DNA of 64,000 bases, taken from NCBI GenBank assembly GCA_011009095.1, contig VTPC01090692.1, positions 62,001-126,000 of the forward strand, given 5' to 3'. This DNA is from Ignelater luminosus. Lineage: Eukaryota > Arthropoda > Insecta > Coleoptera > Elateridae. How positions within the stretch are numbered: position 1 is the stretch's first letter; each line of letters opens with the position of its first letter. Both the position numbers and the translations under genes were made by a program. Below, one piece after another: positions 36,719 to 49,755 of the stretch. Below the pieces are notes generated by a model, which ran no database searches, was not told the origin of the DNA, and worked only from the letters and a program-made list of their open reading frames with translations.

Positions 36719-36719
36719 G

Positions 36720-39550
36720 AATATGTGGCATTTGGTTTGTCGTATACTATTCAGCGTATGAATGCAAGTTCCAATTATTACGCCGGTAACGTGTATTTGT
36801 GGTATCATGCTAGACGTTGCACAAACCCGCAGACCATAGTTACTGACTGCTACTGGTTGACGCTCATGGTTACATTATTCCAAATTCCAAATAGCAGTAA
36901 TTGCTAACTTTCACAATCAGTTGCTAAGCTATCCTAGACACAAGTAGCGTAACTTCAAATGTAGAGCCCGAAAGAAGGAATTTAGAATAAAACAAATGTT
37001 TGTCTGTTCGTTTGAAGGTTCTTCTTCTATTCGCATCCCTTGCTAAGGAGATATCCCTAGGATCAATGGCTAATTGACCATGGAGTCCTAATATCACAAA
37101 TTAGAGCTGTGGGGATAGCATATTTATAATTTCATAAACAAAAGCTTTTATTTAGAATACCGACAATCTTGTGAATTAAGGAGCGCAAGGAATATAAGTT
37201 TCAGGCCTTGGAAAGTATTGATCCGCCACTTAATGATATATTAAACAATTTCTATGCCTTAGAATGAATTAATAGCAGTAGAAATAAAGATCAAAATTTA
37301 GAAAAAGTTTAGAAAAATTGAAGACTCATCGTCCAACCCTTCATTAACTTATGTTAGTCATTTTTTTATCAAGCTTGGTAAAAAAGGATCTTCTTTGTGT
37401 TAAAACCAGATGCTAACGGCGAGTTTAACTTTTTTGTAAAAAATACAAGAAACATAAGATTGGGTCGGATAGTAGCGAAAGGTTATTTTTTGTCATGGGA
37501 GGGCAGCATGGAAAAATAACTTCGTTTATAAAAAGTACGTACTTAATCTACTAAGACATGGACACAGGCGAAACAAAGTGGAAAAAGAACTCAGTCAGCA
37601 GAGATGCTCTGTTTATCAAGTTGCAAGATATACAACATCGAGGAAAAGCAATACGCAGTCGGGAAGAGTACAAAACTTGAATAAATTACATAAAAAGCTA
37701 GAAGAATGAACGAAAACCGAATTCTTAAGAAAATATTCCTATATTGGCGAGGAAGACCATTACGTTACCAGGTTTGCTTTAATATTGAAGTCGAAAGACG
37801 ACACTGTAAGTATTTTATTACACCTAATCACGTTTCATATTGTTTCATACTACACACGCATACAGGAAGATCCATACTGAAGTAAATAATGACGTCATAT
37901 TCTACTAATATTGGAACGTACAATAAACAGCGAGTAAAATTTATACTAGAAATGTGTACATAATTGCAGTGGACTACATTCCGTCCATCAGAGAATCAAT
38001 TTTTGTGGTAGCTTTATAAATAAGGCAATTACAAAAAGAAATTGATCGAAGTGAGGCATCCTGTATATTATTATGCCTTTATTTTAGTGAAATAATAAAG
38101 TATAAACTAGAAAACGTATTAGGGGCATTAAAGAATGGACACAATTTTCTATTATTTAAGAGGTCACAGCCCCATTGTAATTTAATAATTCAATAGTAGC
38201 CGTCATCTCATCGAGGAGAACAGCAACGATAGAGGTTGTGGTAAGGGACGCTTGGATGAAAGATCTAATAAATCGAACGCAAGAAGTACAACACCCTGTA
38301 ACTCGAAAAAGTATCTTACATATAAAGAACAATTAAATCCAAAAGAGCATATGGTCCTCGTGTAACGGAATAGTTGAACGACTATTTAGTTGCAGTCGGT
38401 GTACTATTTTACGATATGATTGACATACGTAAATTGCCCGTAGTGATAACAAATAACTGTTCATATGTTTATTACACAAACTAAAATGCGTTCACTTTAA
38501 AACTTTACTTGCACTACTTTATAACACTACACCAAGTAAAATCCAGGCCAATCCATTTATCTAAGTTAAAAGTTTAACGATTTAAATTTTACTTTTAACT
38601 ACAGTTGGCTGGTTGGTTAGTTGCGCGGTGCTAATGAGTAAGTTGGTAAAACCATTGCGGTGGGTACCTATACAGGTATGTGTACGGGCTTACTCACATA
38701 ATAATAATTATCGCATTAGCAAAAGTAGGACATCCGCACACTCAACAACTTCCATTGTAGCTGTTACTACTTATCATAAAAACTTCGGTTACGTATTATA
38801 CGTGTTGTATAGTGTTGTGTGTATGATGACGTGTGCGTTATGCGGTACGCATCTTATTTGCATTTTAATTGGCGGTATTTTTTAGGTGTTTCCTAAAACT
38901 CGAGATTGAGATTTAATTATTAATAATTTCCTAATTTTATTTTACCGTTGTGTAAATTTATACCTATTTTAGACTGAAGCATTGTGATTTAAAGGGTGAC
39001 TCGATGTAATTGATGTGTTTTGAATATTTATGGCGTGTAGGATAACCGTAAAAATTAAAAAGTTCGAAATAATGTATTAGTATACGCTTAATATTGGATA
39101 AAAATTAATTAATGGCCAACTTGGATGTATGTTGTATTAAACAAGGCATCACTCGTACGAGTCAATTTAAAAAATGACATTTGAAATTTCAGCTTGAATC
39201 TTCTTTCATATTTGACCAACATAAACGTTCCAATATTTTTATGATTTAGGTATGTTTGTGTAGAGGCTCGTAAATTGTTATTTCTGGTACATTAAATTTT
39301 GCTTTTGTTAAGTATATCAGATCCTTCCATGTAGTAGTTAGAAAAAGGAAATTGAGTAATATCTCATCAGTAGGTAGGCCATGACTTGTAATTTTTTAGC
39401 ATTTCATTTGTTTTGGGTATTAGTGTATTTAATCAACTAATTGTATGCGAGGCAGAACTCCATCACGTAATTTAAGAATTTGCTTATATGTATATCGTTA
39501 TATCAATCACTTTATGTTTTTGGGCTCTCTTTAAATCTGATTAAGAATTA
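36720..39550. other. Mostly AT-rich DNA with solo transposon ends
   Basis: GGCATCCTGTA (38055-38065) and ACACCCTGTA (38291-38300) look like right ends of TA-target elements without visible partners. Between 37550 and 37800 a weakly coding-like frame (LLRHGHRRNKVEKELSQQ, GRVQNLNKLHKKLEE) may be a transposase N-terminus but is not assignable. Confidence 0.35.
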
Positions 39551-39569
39551 AATATCATAAAGTATCTAA

Positions 39570-39705
39570 GATTTTTGCTGATTCATTATTTTTGATGATT
39601 TGACTTCTCAATTTACATAGCAACCAAAGATTTGCCAATAAACTTAAAATATTAGTGAGCCTAATATATTATCTTGAGGTACCCCGATTACCTGAAAATA
39701 AAAAT
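39570..39705 (-). pseudogene. Reverse-transcriptase scrap (GVPQ..ILGSLIF)
   Basis: The minus strand reads VIGVPQDNILGSLIF, then a stop. This matches the non-LTR RT block GVPQGSILGPLLF with a few substitutions. Neighbouring blocks are eroded beyond recognition. Confidence 0.6.
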
Positions 39706-39709
39706 GATT

Positions 39710-41700
39710 CAATATTATCGTTTTATAATTTCTTTTTAACAAATTTAAAGCTTTCAAGTATGAGTGTTTGAACACACTTTATATTCACCATATCTGTACA
39801 CATGCATTAAAATCAACAAAGACATATATTTACATTTTATTCCTTGTGTATTTATTTAAATTGCAATTAAATCGAAACCGATTTAACATTTTACACACAC
39901 ATTGCTATGCATGCAAGGCTTTTACGTGCAATTTAAGATAGGAGAAATACAAACATTTCAGTAATAAAACGAGCATCGTAAATACTTCTCTAACAAGTAA
40001 CTACCGTACTAGTGTAAGACCTGGTCTTCAATAGGTAATGAATATGTTAATGTACATAAGGAGAATTTCTAGTTTACACATGTAATTTACAACGAACAAA
40101 ACTTTGATATTATAAATCACGATGAATTTTGCAGTAAAATCCAGTTAGATGTTCTGCACGAAACTGTAGCACTTGCACAAACATTGCAGAAGTAAATTAA
40201 GTTCCCAATGAAATAACATCCATGCTATATGTATACGAATGGAAGTTGGCTTTAATTAAAGTGATATGATAATTAATTACTAGAGGGAATAAATTAAGAA
40301 TCCAGTAAATAAATTTGTACGTTTGTATCATTTTTCAGAGGCCAACATGAAATCAGTGTCTTTATTTATTCAATGATATCGTGCCAATCATTGATTCGCC
40401 ACGTCATTTCTATTTAAATATTAACCCTCTACCGGACTGTTATTTATTCTATGGCGTTCCCCATCATTTTGGGTAGCATTTACTTACATTTTTTATTGAG
40501 GGATTGATTATCTTTCGTACAAATAAAAGTTGCTGTAACAAAATAAGACTAAAAACTGAACTTTAAAACTCCGCACCTTAAATTTTAACGGCATACTTGT
40601 CATTCTGTTTGTTACTATCATTTTGAAACTAAATTTGTGCTAATTACCACGTTATCAATTATGTCAATAACAATTTGCTTTGCCTTATCTAAAAACTAAT
40701 AAATTCACTGCAAATTAATAATTTCGTTTTCATTGTTTCACTTTCTAAAAACTTTGTTTTTTCTAGGTTGATATTGAACTATTATTATCTGTCTTTTTTT
40801 TAAATAAACGCCGGGCTATTGTTTTATTTCGTTGGAATAGTTAAACAAAAGAGAAGTTGAACTTGGTTATAATAATTTGCATAGTATGCAATGTTCGAGT
40901 TTGTGAATACTAAGTGTTGCAGTGTTGGCGCGCTTTTATTAACATTGTAAAATTGAAGCACTTGCATTACTTCCCTGTTCTATTTAAAGCAAATTGAAAC
41001 AATATCATTCTTAATATAAACAGTGTGAGATGTAAATAAGGGATGAAAATGCAAAGCCTTACTTATCATGAAATACATTTTCCTTATTTTAAACACAATA
41101 ATAGAAGATTAACATTTGAAAGTAGACACATAGGGAGAGTTGCCTCATTATACTAACTACTGCGCCTTTTCCTTCTTTCTGGCGATTTATCTTGCTCAAG
41201 ATCACTTCACTTGTTTCATAAAGATGCTGGGATTTGAGATGATTTTGGATCAGTGTCTTCTAGCGCAACTTGTTTTTTCCCGTATTTCTTTGCTTTTTGT
41301 GCAAAAGTCCATTTAACTCTTTTTTTAACCGGGTTCTTTGGTCATTTTTCTTGTTCACATCTAGTCTCTAAACTATAAAGATACCAAAACAAAATATAGA
41401 AATGCAAAATATAAAATTAGAAAATTGTTTAGAACAACCACTACAACCGGAAAACTACGATAACGTTGGCTTTTACAAAACCATCTAAATTTGAAAAAGA
41501 AAGTAAAAAAATGATGACATCGCTAGTATATATTAACATGGTCGTAATATTCCGAAAGATGAAGGACTTTTCTTTCACTTGACTTTTTCAATCATTACAT
41601 AGCCTAGGAAAGCAATAAGAGAAGAATGAGATGAATCAAATGAAGTTCAAAACGATCAAAGGAAGTAAGCTTGTCTCTGGTATTGAAACTATAGCTGTCA
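39710..41700. other. AT-rich DNA, nothing recognised
   Basis: No gene or paired transposon ends seen. Confidence 0.4.
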
Positions 41701-41718
41701 CAATTATTTATTTCTCTT

Positions 41719-41870
41719 GGTCGGGCTGCGTCCTCCATTAACTATTTTAAGAGAGCTAAATACAAGCACGCAGGCCGCTTTCGATGGTTGAAAGACAGGC
41801 TTCGCCCTCCATTAACCTCTTAAGACAACCCAATATGAGTACGGGTCAGACTACGCCTTCCTATACTTGT
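41719..41870 (+). repeat. Short degenerate tandem repeat carrying a dispersed motif
   Basis: GGTCGGGCTGCGTCCTCCAT (41719), CAGGCTTCGCCCTCCATTAA (41796) and GGTCAGACTACGCCTTCCTA (41843) are three copies of one motif, with the following bases also partly alike. The same motif occurs at 35649 inside the CTCAGTTGTG element and at 55414 next to an LTR edge. Confidence 0.5.
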
Positions 41871-41899
41871 ATGAAATAGGAGGGTGCAAAAATCTGAAA

Positions 41900-43300
41900 T
41901 TGCTTCAGGGCCCTGGCTAAAAGAACAATGTTTTTATTATTTCATTGAAGATCACCTTCAGTTCTTTTGCTCGATCAGCTGTGTCTGTGTGCTCATCATG
42001 GCATAATTCCATAGCTATTGTTTCCAACTCGACTGGAATCAAAACCGCAGCCAACACACTTCTTGAGTCCAGGTTGGTACCTTTTCCTCGATTATATCTA
42101 ATTGCCTTTTTAGGACTAATGTTCTATTTGCATTACAGATCGAACGCTAAAACTAAATTGTTTATTTACTAAGTGTCTGTGCGAAAGTTAGTTTTTGCTG
42201 ATAAGTTTGCCTTTATGCCCAAGTTTGTCTACTCCCCGCTCAATATACCAACACATGTGATAAGCCCTCCTTCACCATTGAAAGTTGTTTAAGTGAACTT
42301 CTTGCATCTAATTATCTTCTGAATCTTTTTAATGGACTTCTCCCAAGTTGTTCTCACTATATCATAGAACAGCATTAATTAAAATAACACCATGCAGCAA
42401 ATAAAATGTTTCTTCGTTTCAAACTTTCTTTAAAGAGTGACCAGCTAGCTTTTACTTTAACTTTCTTATCGGCCACTCTTCGGCTTTTGATGAAGCTACT
42501 AGTTATTGTGATGTCTATTGCATGTAAAAAGATTGGACTATTTTCTGTGTTTATTATGCCTCAATTATTCAAATAGGTCGCATGGTGTCCGCTAGCGTCA
42601 CACCTAAAAACAAGATGCATTCCATCTGCCATGCATTTTGCTACTAGCCTCTTCATATTCTTTGGTGTTGGATTTTGTGTATCAGCTTACGGGAAGTAGG
42701 CTGATCCGATCATTAAATTTCCCAGCACTGTTTTAATTGTAGCAACTGCTAGATCCCTAAAATCTCTAGATGTGTTAGCGCTGGCACTTGAATTCCCTTG
42801 TTTAGATTATGCATACTGTAGGAGTTGCGTGGGTGTCACTAGAGATTGGGCCACCTCTTACCTTACCAAGACCACTTATCTTGCGCTTATAGGTTCTTGA
42901 ATGTGGGCTATGCCACGAAAGCTCTCACTGGCAGAGCCCCTTTTACCAGTAAGGCTAAATCCAATAGAGGTTGTCTAGTATTTTGGAAACTCTGTTAGTG
43001 ATACTTTCATTCTCCTGTGTCATTCTTGTTCGCCAAGGGACGTCTTAACACATTGAAGTTTGAGAAGTGTTGACATCTCCAATCTGGATCTATCGAGCTT
43101 TGTTTATAAAGCACGACCTGGGGAAACCGTAATTGAAAATACCTAGCAGTCTTGAGAATCGCAGGAGTGGAGTGCAAGGCCCTTCAGTTACTTCTGTTAG
43201 CGTTTATAGCCGTTGGGGTATGCCACAACGTTTGACGCTTTCACTGCTTGAAATTTGGAGCGACCCAACTAACCAACCATCGCTATTAAGTTGATCTGTC
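41900..43300. other. Less AT-rich block, probably transposon DNA
   Basis: Composition is richer in G+C than the flanks. GGGCTATGCCACGAAAGCTCTCACTG near 42905 and GGGTATGCCACAACG..GCTTTCACTG near 43216 look like diverged direct repeats. An ATCACCTTCAG tract at 41950 echoes the 35-36 kb tandem units. No coding domain was recognised. Confidence 0.35.
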
Positions 43301-43309
43301 TACGAGTCT

Positions 43310-46300
43310 GCATTTCTGGTTCTTCGCAAAGATGGTTTTGATTGTTTAATTTTGATTATATATGCTCCAATTTGATTTGAACAGATGCTATTTTCAAAAA
43401 TAGCCCATTTAAGTATGACTGTCAAAAATACATCTCAATCTTGAGCTGCACTGCTACACTGCACTGTTCAATTGTTATGTCTGTCTTGAGAAGATAAACT
43501 TCAAAATGGATATTAGTTTTTGCCATCTCGATTTTGTTGTGTTTTCCCACAATTTGTGATTCAAATGAAACTGCGATAAAATACTTGAATCCTTTTTTCC
43601 CGATCGTAGCTCTATTTTTTTCAGTTTAACATTTTTGAACTCTTTTTGTTTTAAGTAATTGGACATTACTTGATTCCATTTCAAAGCACACTATTTGGTC
43701 ACTACGACTGCCTTACCGCATAGAAAGGATACCCAAAGCCACAGTCTGTAACTTACGGTACACTGTCTTTGAGATACAGGGTGTGAGATATTTTTATTAC
43801 AGCCATTCTCATCCGGAGCAGAGATTTAGTTGTTTTTTTTTAATAAAAAGCGGAAACTGCTCATTTATCCTAAATAAGTGGATTTGAACGTTGTGATGTT
43901 TTTCCATATGTCGGAAATAATTTGCTATATATGAAATCTCTTGCGTAATACACCTACTTAGTCTTAGACGCCTACTGTGGTATATTTGCTTTGTCGTCTG
44001 CTGCCAGTTTGTTTTTCTTTCTATATTCATGAACTTTCTGTCCAGGTAGATCATTTGAAAATGCTGTTGATTGTCATTTTGTCATCTGTAATGTTTCTGT
44101 TCCCACTTTTAAATGTAACATTAACAGAAAGGATTTTAATATTGAAAATGTCAGTTTTCAACGTTGCAAGACCTGAAGCAAAAAAGTCAATTAAAATTAA
44201 GTTCAAGGAAGTACTATTCTTAGGTGTTGAATCAAAGTTTAAAGAAAATAAAAATTCTCTGAAATCTGAATTTGGGTCAAGTTTACAAGAATTTTAATTT
44301 TTGTGACTAACACAAACGTGGAATTTTAAAATTCGTTACAACTGTGAAAGATGTTACATTGGACAAACATGACAAAAAGTACAGTTACGTTTAAAACAAG
44401 ATAAGAATGAAGTTTATTTACATTAGTTTTAGTATCTTGGAATAATTTAAGTAAACAAAGAAAAATTAATCCTTTTTGATATCAATCAGAATTATCGAAA
44501 TAATAATATTCATTGTTGAAGTGTACACCTTAAATTTTACATCTCATTGTCAGATGTAACAAAAAAAAAACAAAAGAAAAATCCTGTGGTAATTGTTTGA
44601 TGTATAACGTTGTTATTCATCAAGAAACAGTTGTTGTTTCTGATTTAAATTCATTCCCAGTAATACTTGATATGCCATCTAGGATGTGAATCATACAGAA
44701 AGTGTTGTTAGTGGGTATATTACATGAGCAGTTTTGAAATATCCTCCTAATCTTGTCCATCTCAAGATCAGGTAACTGAGTCGGATGTATACGTAATTGA
44801 TTCACTCGTATCTGTGTATTTAAGATAGTCAGTTATGGCTTTTGTCTTTCTGCGTATTAGAAAAAAAATAAAATTATACAGAGCTTTTCGTTTCTTTAAA
44901 TTCCTCAGATTATTTCTGCAATAACTATCGAATTGAAATAGCAATAAATGTAATGGTTATGTTATGCTGTTATTTCTTATTTATGTGTTTTTAATAGTCC
45001 TATTATAAGCTATTATGATTGTCGATACAAAGTAATAAAAACAGTGTGATAGCAAAATTGGAATTTTCTCTCAGATTCTTATAATTATAAAATGTAGGAG
45101 TTGAACGTTTAAAATATATTTTAATTGGCATTTATATGAACTAATTAAATAAAACTTGAATTAAGGAAAATAGAACACGATTTTGTAATAATAAGAATGT
45201 TTTATAAGTATTCGTTGCATTTTGCGGTTGATGAGTAATTTTTTGGTTTTTTTGTACTTTCCTCAAATGTATTACCAAATATTTTTTGTAGTAAAATATT
45301 CTGCGTGTTGTTGGTGTTAATGGTGTAATCATTCATTGCGTGGAAATAGAACACGTAAAAAATGAAATTGGAACAAACGTTTTTGATCGAGATTGAAAAT
45401 TGTTCATGTGTAATAATTGGTGTGTGGTTTGTGCTATTGAGAAATTCACTCAACGACAGCTGTGTCGGCTGTGTAGTATTTGTTATGAACAAGGTGGTTG
45501 TTAAAGTATTCGTTGTAGAATAATTTGCATTTGCTTGTTTTGTAGAAGAGTTGAGTAATCTTTCTACTTAGAATACAGTTATTTATAACAAAATTTTGAT
45601 GTTCTTGGGTGTTGTGGACACCTTTATCGTTAATGATTTGTTTGTGAGCATTTCGTACATAAGTTTTTTTTAAACAATGCATTGTTTCCACAAAAATCCA
45701 CCCTGTTACAGTTTAATTAATCAAAATTAGAACAGTTTTAAGTATATAAACTATTTCTTCTTAATTTTTAATTTATACTTATTTTATCAAATTATATAGT
45801 AATCCAAGCATCTTCAATAATTTAGAGTGAATAGTATTAAGGGTTAATCGAATTTGGAGTTTTCTTGTGTTCAGTAGTTGATCTTAACCAACATAAAATA
45901 AGATTGGTCAAAATATAATATAGTAACGGCTGGTTGCCTTTTTTAATGGGGGGCAACAGAAAAAGTATTTTTCAGAATCGATTTTTAATCGCTTTTGGGG
46001 ATAGATATTGGTTTGACTACTTTTCAAACTGAATGTAACTGAAGTGATAGCAATCAATTAAGATTAAAGGACTTAAATCTCTTTTAATGTTATCGTCTCT
46101 TACTCATTAAATCTTTTGGTAGCAGCATGGGTGCCGTCAGATCAAATTTTGAGGAAGGATAAAATTTAATAAAATAATTTTTTGGGAACATTCGTTTACA
46201 ATCTCGGTTTTGGTTTGCCTAAAAATGCGAAAAAAACAGTTTAGTATCGAAATTTCGACACGAATTATTTTTTATTTTTCAACATAATGATCACTACTTG

Positions 46301-47380
46301 AGAAAGACCAACCCATTCCGCACCGACCCAAGTCTGGATTTCGTTGTATCGATTTTATGTAATCTTTAATACAGTGTTGTCAAGTTTAATTATGTTGGAA
46401 TATAACGTTTCTTTTCTTCCTAATTTAATATATATCTTATTTTCTATGGTTTTCTTTTTTGAAAGGTAATGTTCCTCCCACTCTCTTTGATAACAAAATT
46501 TGTCAGCATTACTCTCACGGTTTTTTTTTTACTGTTACGTTATTGTATTTGTTTATTGCCTTTAAATTNNNNNNNNNNATAGCGTTATTGTTTGCTAAGA
46601 ATCAAAAATAAAGATTTCAACAAAAACACTTTTAACTGATAAACCATAAAACTGTCCAAATAAACCTTGCAAGAATATATTTTTTATTGCCATTCTCAAT
46701 TAATTTTTTTCCTCAGTCAACAAAAACCGCTAATCACGCGCTAATAAACTAATAAGAAGTTAATGGTCGATTATCGTTTGATTTGATCAATTATCTTCCC
46801 ACTCGTGTCCGTGTAATCTTTTCAAGATTTCTAGAAATGTATTTGTTGCTATTTATAAAGCGAAAATATAATGTAACTGGGCACTTTGAAGTTGCTTTTG
46901 TTACTTTTCTTTTGTTTATTATTTTGTTTTCACGCGTTACTTTTTGTTTTTCTGTTCAAATTTTATTCACAATCGTGAAATTAAAATAAACAAACGCTAA
47001 TTTTACTAGTTTTAAAAACCTCCATGAAATTTTCCTTATCAGTTTTGTTATGAGAAAGAAACAGTTGTAGTTTTTTTATTTAGCGAACACAGAATTGTTT
47101 TATACAGTTTTTGTTAGAGCAAGCCACGTCATTAAAGAAGTCATCTGGCAAGTGGCCTGCCTGCCTGTCTATTAGATAGATGTACGCACACATTTCAGAT
47201 TCGATTCAAGCTCGGCATCGCGAAGAAGGAAGTAAATTTAGATATGCCCGCCGACTCATTCAGTATTGACGAGTAGATAAGCGTGGGGAACCAGCGAAAC
47301 TGCTTTCCGTGGCACCGTTGATAATGTACCTCGAACAAACATAGTAAGACTAAAAAATTTCGCAAGATTTACCAAAATCG
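43310..47380. other. AT-rich DNA without supported genes
   Basis: TACAGGGTGTGAG at 43775-43787 is a solo transposon-type end. Open frames at 43977-44297 (plus) and 43809-44054 (minus) overlap each other and have no domain. A GT-rich stretch at 45180-45690 gives three overlapping minus-strand frames of 63-96 codons rich in Asn, Thr and His. A gap of ten Ns is at 46569. Confidence 0.4.
46569..46578. other. Assembly gap (10 N) in AT-rich DNA
   Basis: A ten-N placeholder after a T-rich stretch about 830 bases upstream of the candidate TATA box at 47404. True size unknown. Confidence 0.95.
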
Positions 47381-47403
47381 TACATTTATGTACACAAAAC
47401 CAG

Positions 47404-48135
47404 TATATAAACGTGTAGAGGTCGATATGATAAAAAAAACACTATTTTTGAGCAGCCTTGTTCGAGCATGGTAGAATACGCGAATCGGCAGCATTCGCGA
47501 GTTCTCTCTACGTCACCGCGACCTACTAACCCCATTCGAGAAGCTCGCGGTTGAAGTGGACGCCGCTGGTTGCCATTGAGCAGCCGGCTACGAACGAATA
47601 TGTGTGTGCCTTTAGTATTTAAACCGCTATTCTTAAAAATACACTCGTTGTTAAAGTATTTTTGCTTAGTGTTTGCGCGCGTTTAAACATCCGAATTAAG
47701 TGGTTGATTGTGTTTTTACTGCGACATGCAGTTGTTTCTATGCAAAATTAAGTCATGCGTTTGCAGCTGATGTACGTGCTCCAATACGTCAATAGTGTTC
47801 TTCGCCGTGCGTGACGTATCCACTAGAAGTAGAATTAAACCCTGAAAAAGTTGAAAATGTTCGGCACCGAAACGCAAGCTGGAAATACATCTTTTTGTGA
47901 AGTTTTTATGTGGTTTTTTGTGAAGGAATAACGAATTTGGATATATAACAACCAATAGTGCTTAAAAAACGTGATGTATGTGTTCTGCTAAAACCTTGTG
48001 TAGTGTTTAACACTGCCGTGAGCCTGCCAACTGTTCTAGTCACTGCCTAACATCTGTTCTCTGTGATAATGTTGGAACATACCATGTATTTCAACGTCTC
48101 TCCACTTTGCGAAGAAGATTCTTCTAACTTTCTCG
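47404..48135 (+). CDS. Candidate promoter, long leader and coding first exon, family not recognised
   Basis: From about 47180 to 48130 the DNA is markedly richer in G+C. TATATAAA occurs at about 47405, and TATTTAAAC at about 47617 lies some 28 bases before ACTCGTTG (possible start site). The leader then carries about ten upstream ATGs. At 48069 ATG opens MLEHTMYFNVSPLCEEDSS, then NFLDFYTR, and a good donor CCG|GTATGT follows at 48135/48136. The acidic, serine-containing short N-terminus after a long AUG-rich leader is the layout of isoform-specific first exons of regulated transcription-factor genes. That is analogy only; I do not recognise the protein. The next exon is not in view. An unspliced reading of 73 codons from 48069 ends at 48284. 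Confidence 0.4.
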
Positions 48136-48139
48136 ACTT

Positions 48140-49590
48140 TTACACCCGGTATGTTTTCTTCTTTGTTTTGTTTTGGTTTCCGATTGGAAATCTGCCAGTT
48201 TGTTTATCGGCTCGAAAATGTTGTAGATCTTACCAAAATAGAACTCGTTTACCGTTTTCACCATCGTTTCTTCCCATTAAATAAAATCATCCTTTAAAAT
48301 AATACAGAAACGTACAAGAATAATAATAATTTACGCAATAATAGCAATTTGATAATAAAAAGTTTAGACGACATTCGAGTTTATCGCTTTTTTATCACAC
48401 TTTTGCCCACGGCCAAACTCTCAGTTTTATGAATTTTATACCATTTTGTTTCTGTCTAAATCATCCCACTTATTCTTTAAAAAAAGTTCCATAATGGAAA
48501 GTACATCTAGGAAGTCTCTCTTTTAAAAAATTATGCTCGAGAATGTCAAGATGTAAAATAATTAATTAAAATGTGGAAATGTAATTAGTTCCTACGATCA
48601 AATTTAATATTGATTAATATTTCTTACTAACCCACGGCAATTTATTCGGGCCATAAATCAAAACCGAGAGTTGCCGGTAAATTTTCAAATGTATGAAATG
48701 AAATTTAATACTGTTCAAGCATTAAATATTAATGAATTCTATTTAAACACATAAATACATGAATGCATGTTTTGAAGGAGTGAAATTAATTAACGAACAA
48801 AAAAAGGATTAAATTAGCAAATGTTATTTTTGTGGTAAAATAGAAATTGTTAAATATACTTTCAATTGATGAGAGAGGAAGGAAGTTATGGTTTGCATAA
48901 TTACCAACAACTCATTTGAATGTAAACGTTCGCATAATGCAAAAGAAAAATTGATGTTTCTATTTTTTTAAATATTTTGCCAAAAGTTTTGTTCTCATTG
49001 CTTACAGTCTGTTCATTATTTTTGAAATTGTTTCGAAAGAATAAAAATTCGTTATTTGATTAAAATTAATGCAAAACTGTGTTAATACCAATCAGGATGT
49101 TTTTTTGTGCTTTGGAATTTATAACGTAACCTTTTAGGGTTACCTAAACTTGCAAATGATGGGAAAATTTTAATCTTTAAATCCTTCTATTTTAAAAACA
49201 TATATACCTCGACCACGTTGCGTTCGGGGATTATGAACCCTCTTGTAACATCAACTGGAGTGAATTATAGCTAGCTAGTTAAATGCTTTTTCTCTGCGTA
49301 GAAGCAAAATTCTTTAGTAGTACTGTTGTTGGTCACGTTTCTCGAGTTTTTCAGATTATTTCCAATTACAACATATTGTGAATATAAGCGATGGTTTTCA
49401 TTCTGAATACATCTTAACAAGTTTAAACTTGTTGAAGGTTATGATGTATTATGATGTTACCGAGATTAATACACACATCTTCCTGTTTTTTCATTAATTT
49501 GTAAAAAGGTTCGCTTAATAGATTATTCATAATCTGCTACGATTTCAGAATATCGACCACCACCTTTGTTGTATAAAGTATAAGATATAT
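48140..49590. other. AT-rich DNA, probable intron
   Basis: Follows the candidate donor at 48136. No further exon recognised. Confidence 0.35.
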
Positions 49591-49755
49591 CCTCGATGCT
49601 TGGCTATGGTTGGGAAAAATATGAAAATACAATTGAACTTTGACTCTTCTATTTGTCTAACTAGAGCTAACTCCGTTTCGCTTAGACATCTCGAGACTCA
49701 CACTCCCAAAAGCGTACTTTATCGCACTGCGCTTTTCTTTTTTTTTTTTTTTAAT

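Noticed and set aside
38613..38885. 90-codon plus-strand frame with hydrophobic tail
   Set aside because: No homology, splice signal or promoter seen; one stretch of this length is expected by chance in 64 kb.
39675..39710. Minus-strand TTTTTATTTTCAG|GTAATC as a ratchet site
   Set aside because: The bases after the AG read directly into the RT scrap VIGVPQ, and GTAATC is a weak donor.
43809..44297. Overlapping 81- and 106-codon frames on opposite strands
   Set aside because: AT-driven composition, no domain, no signals; mutual overlap suggests chance.
49738..49752. T15 run as the poly(A) tail of a minus-strand retroposon
   Set aside because: No target duplication or retroposon body adjacent; the neighbouring DNA reads as LTR-element sequence.
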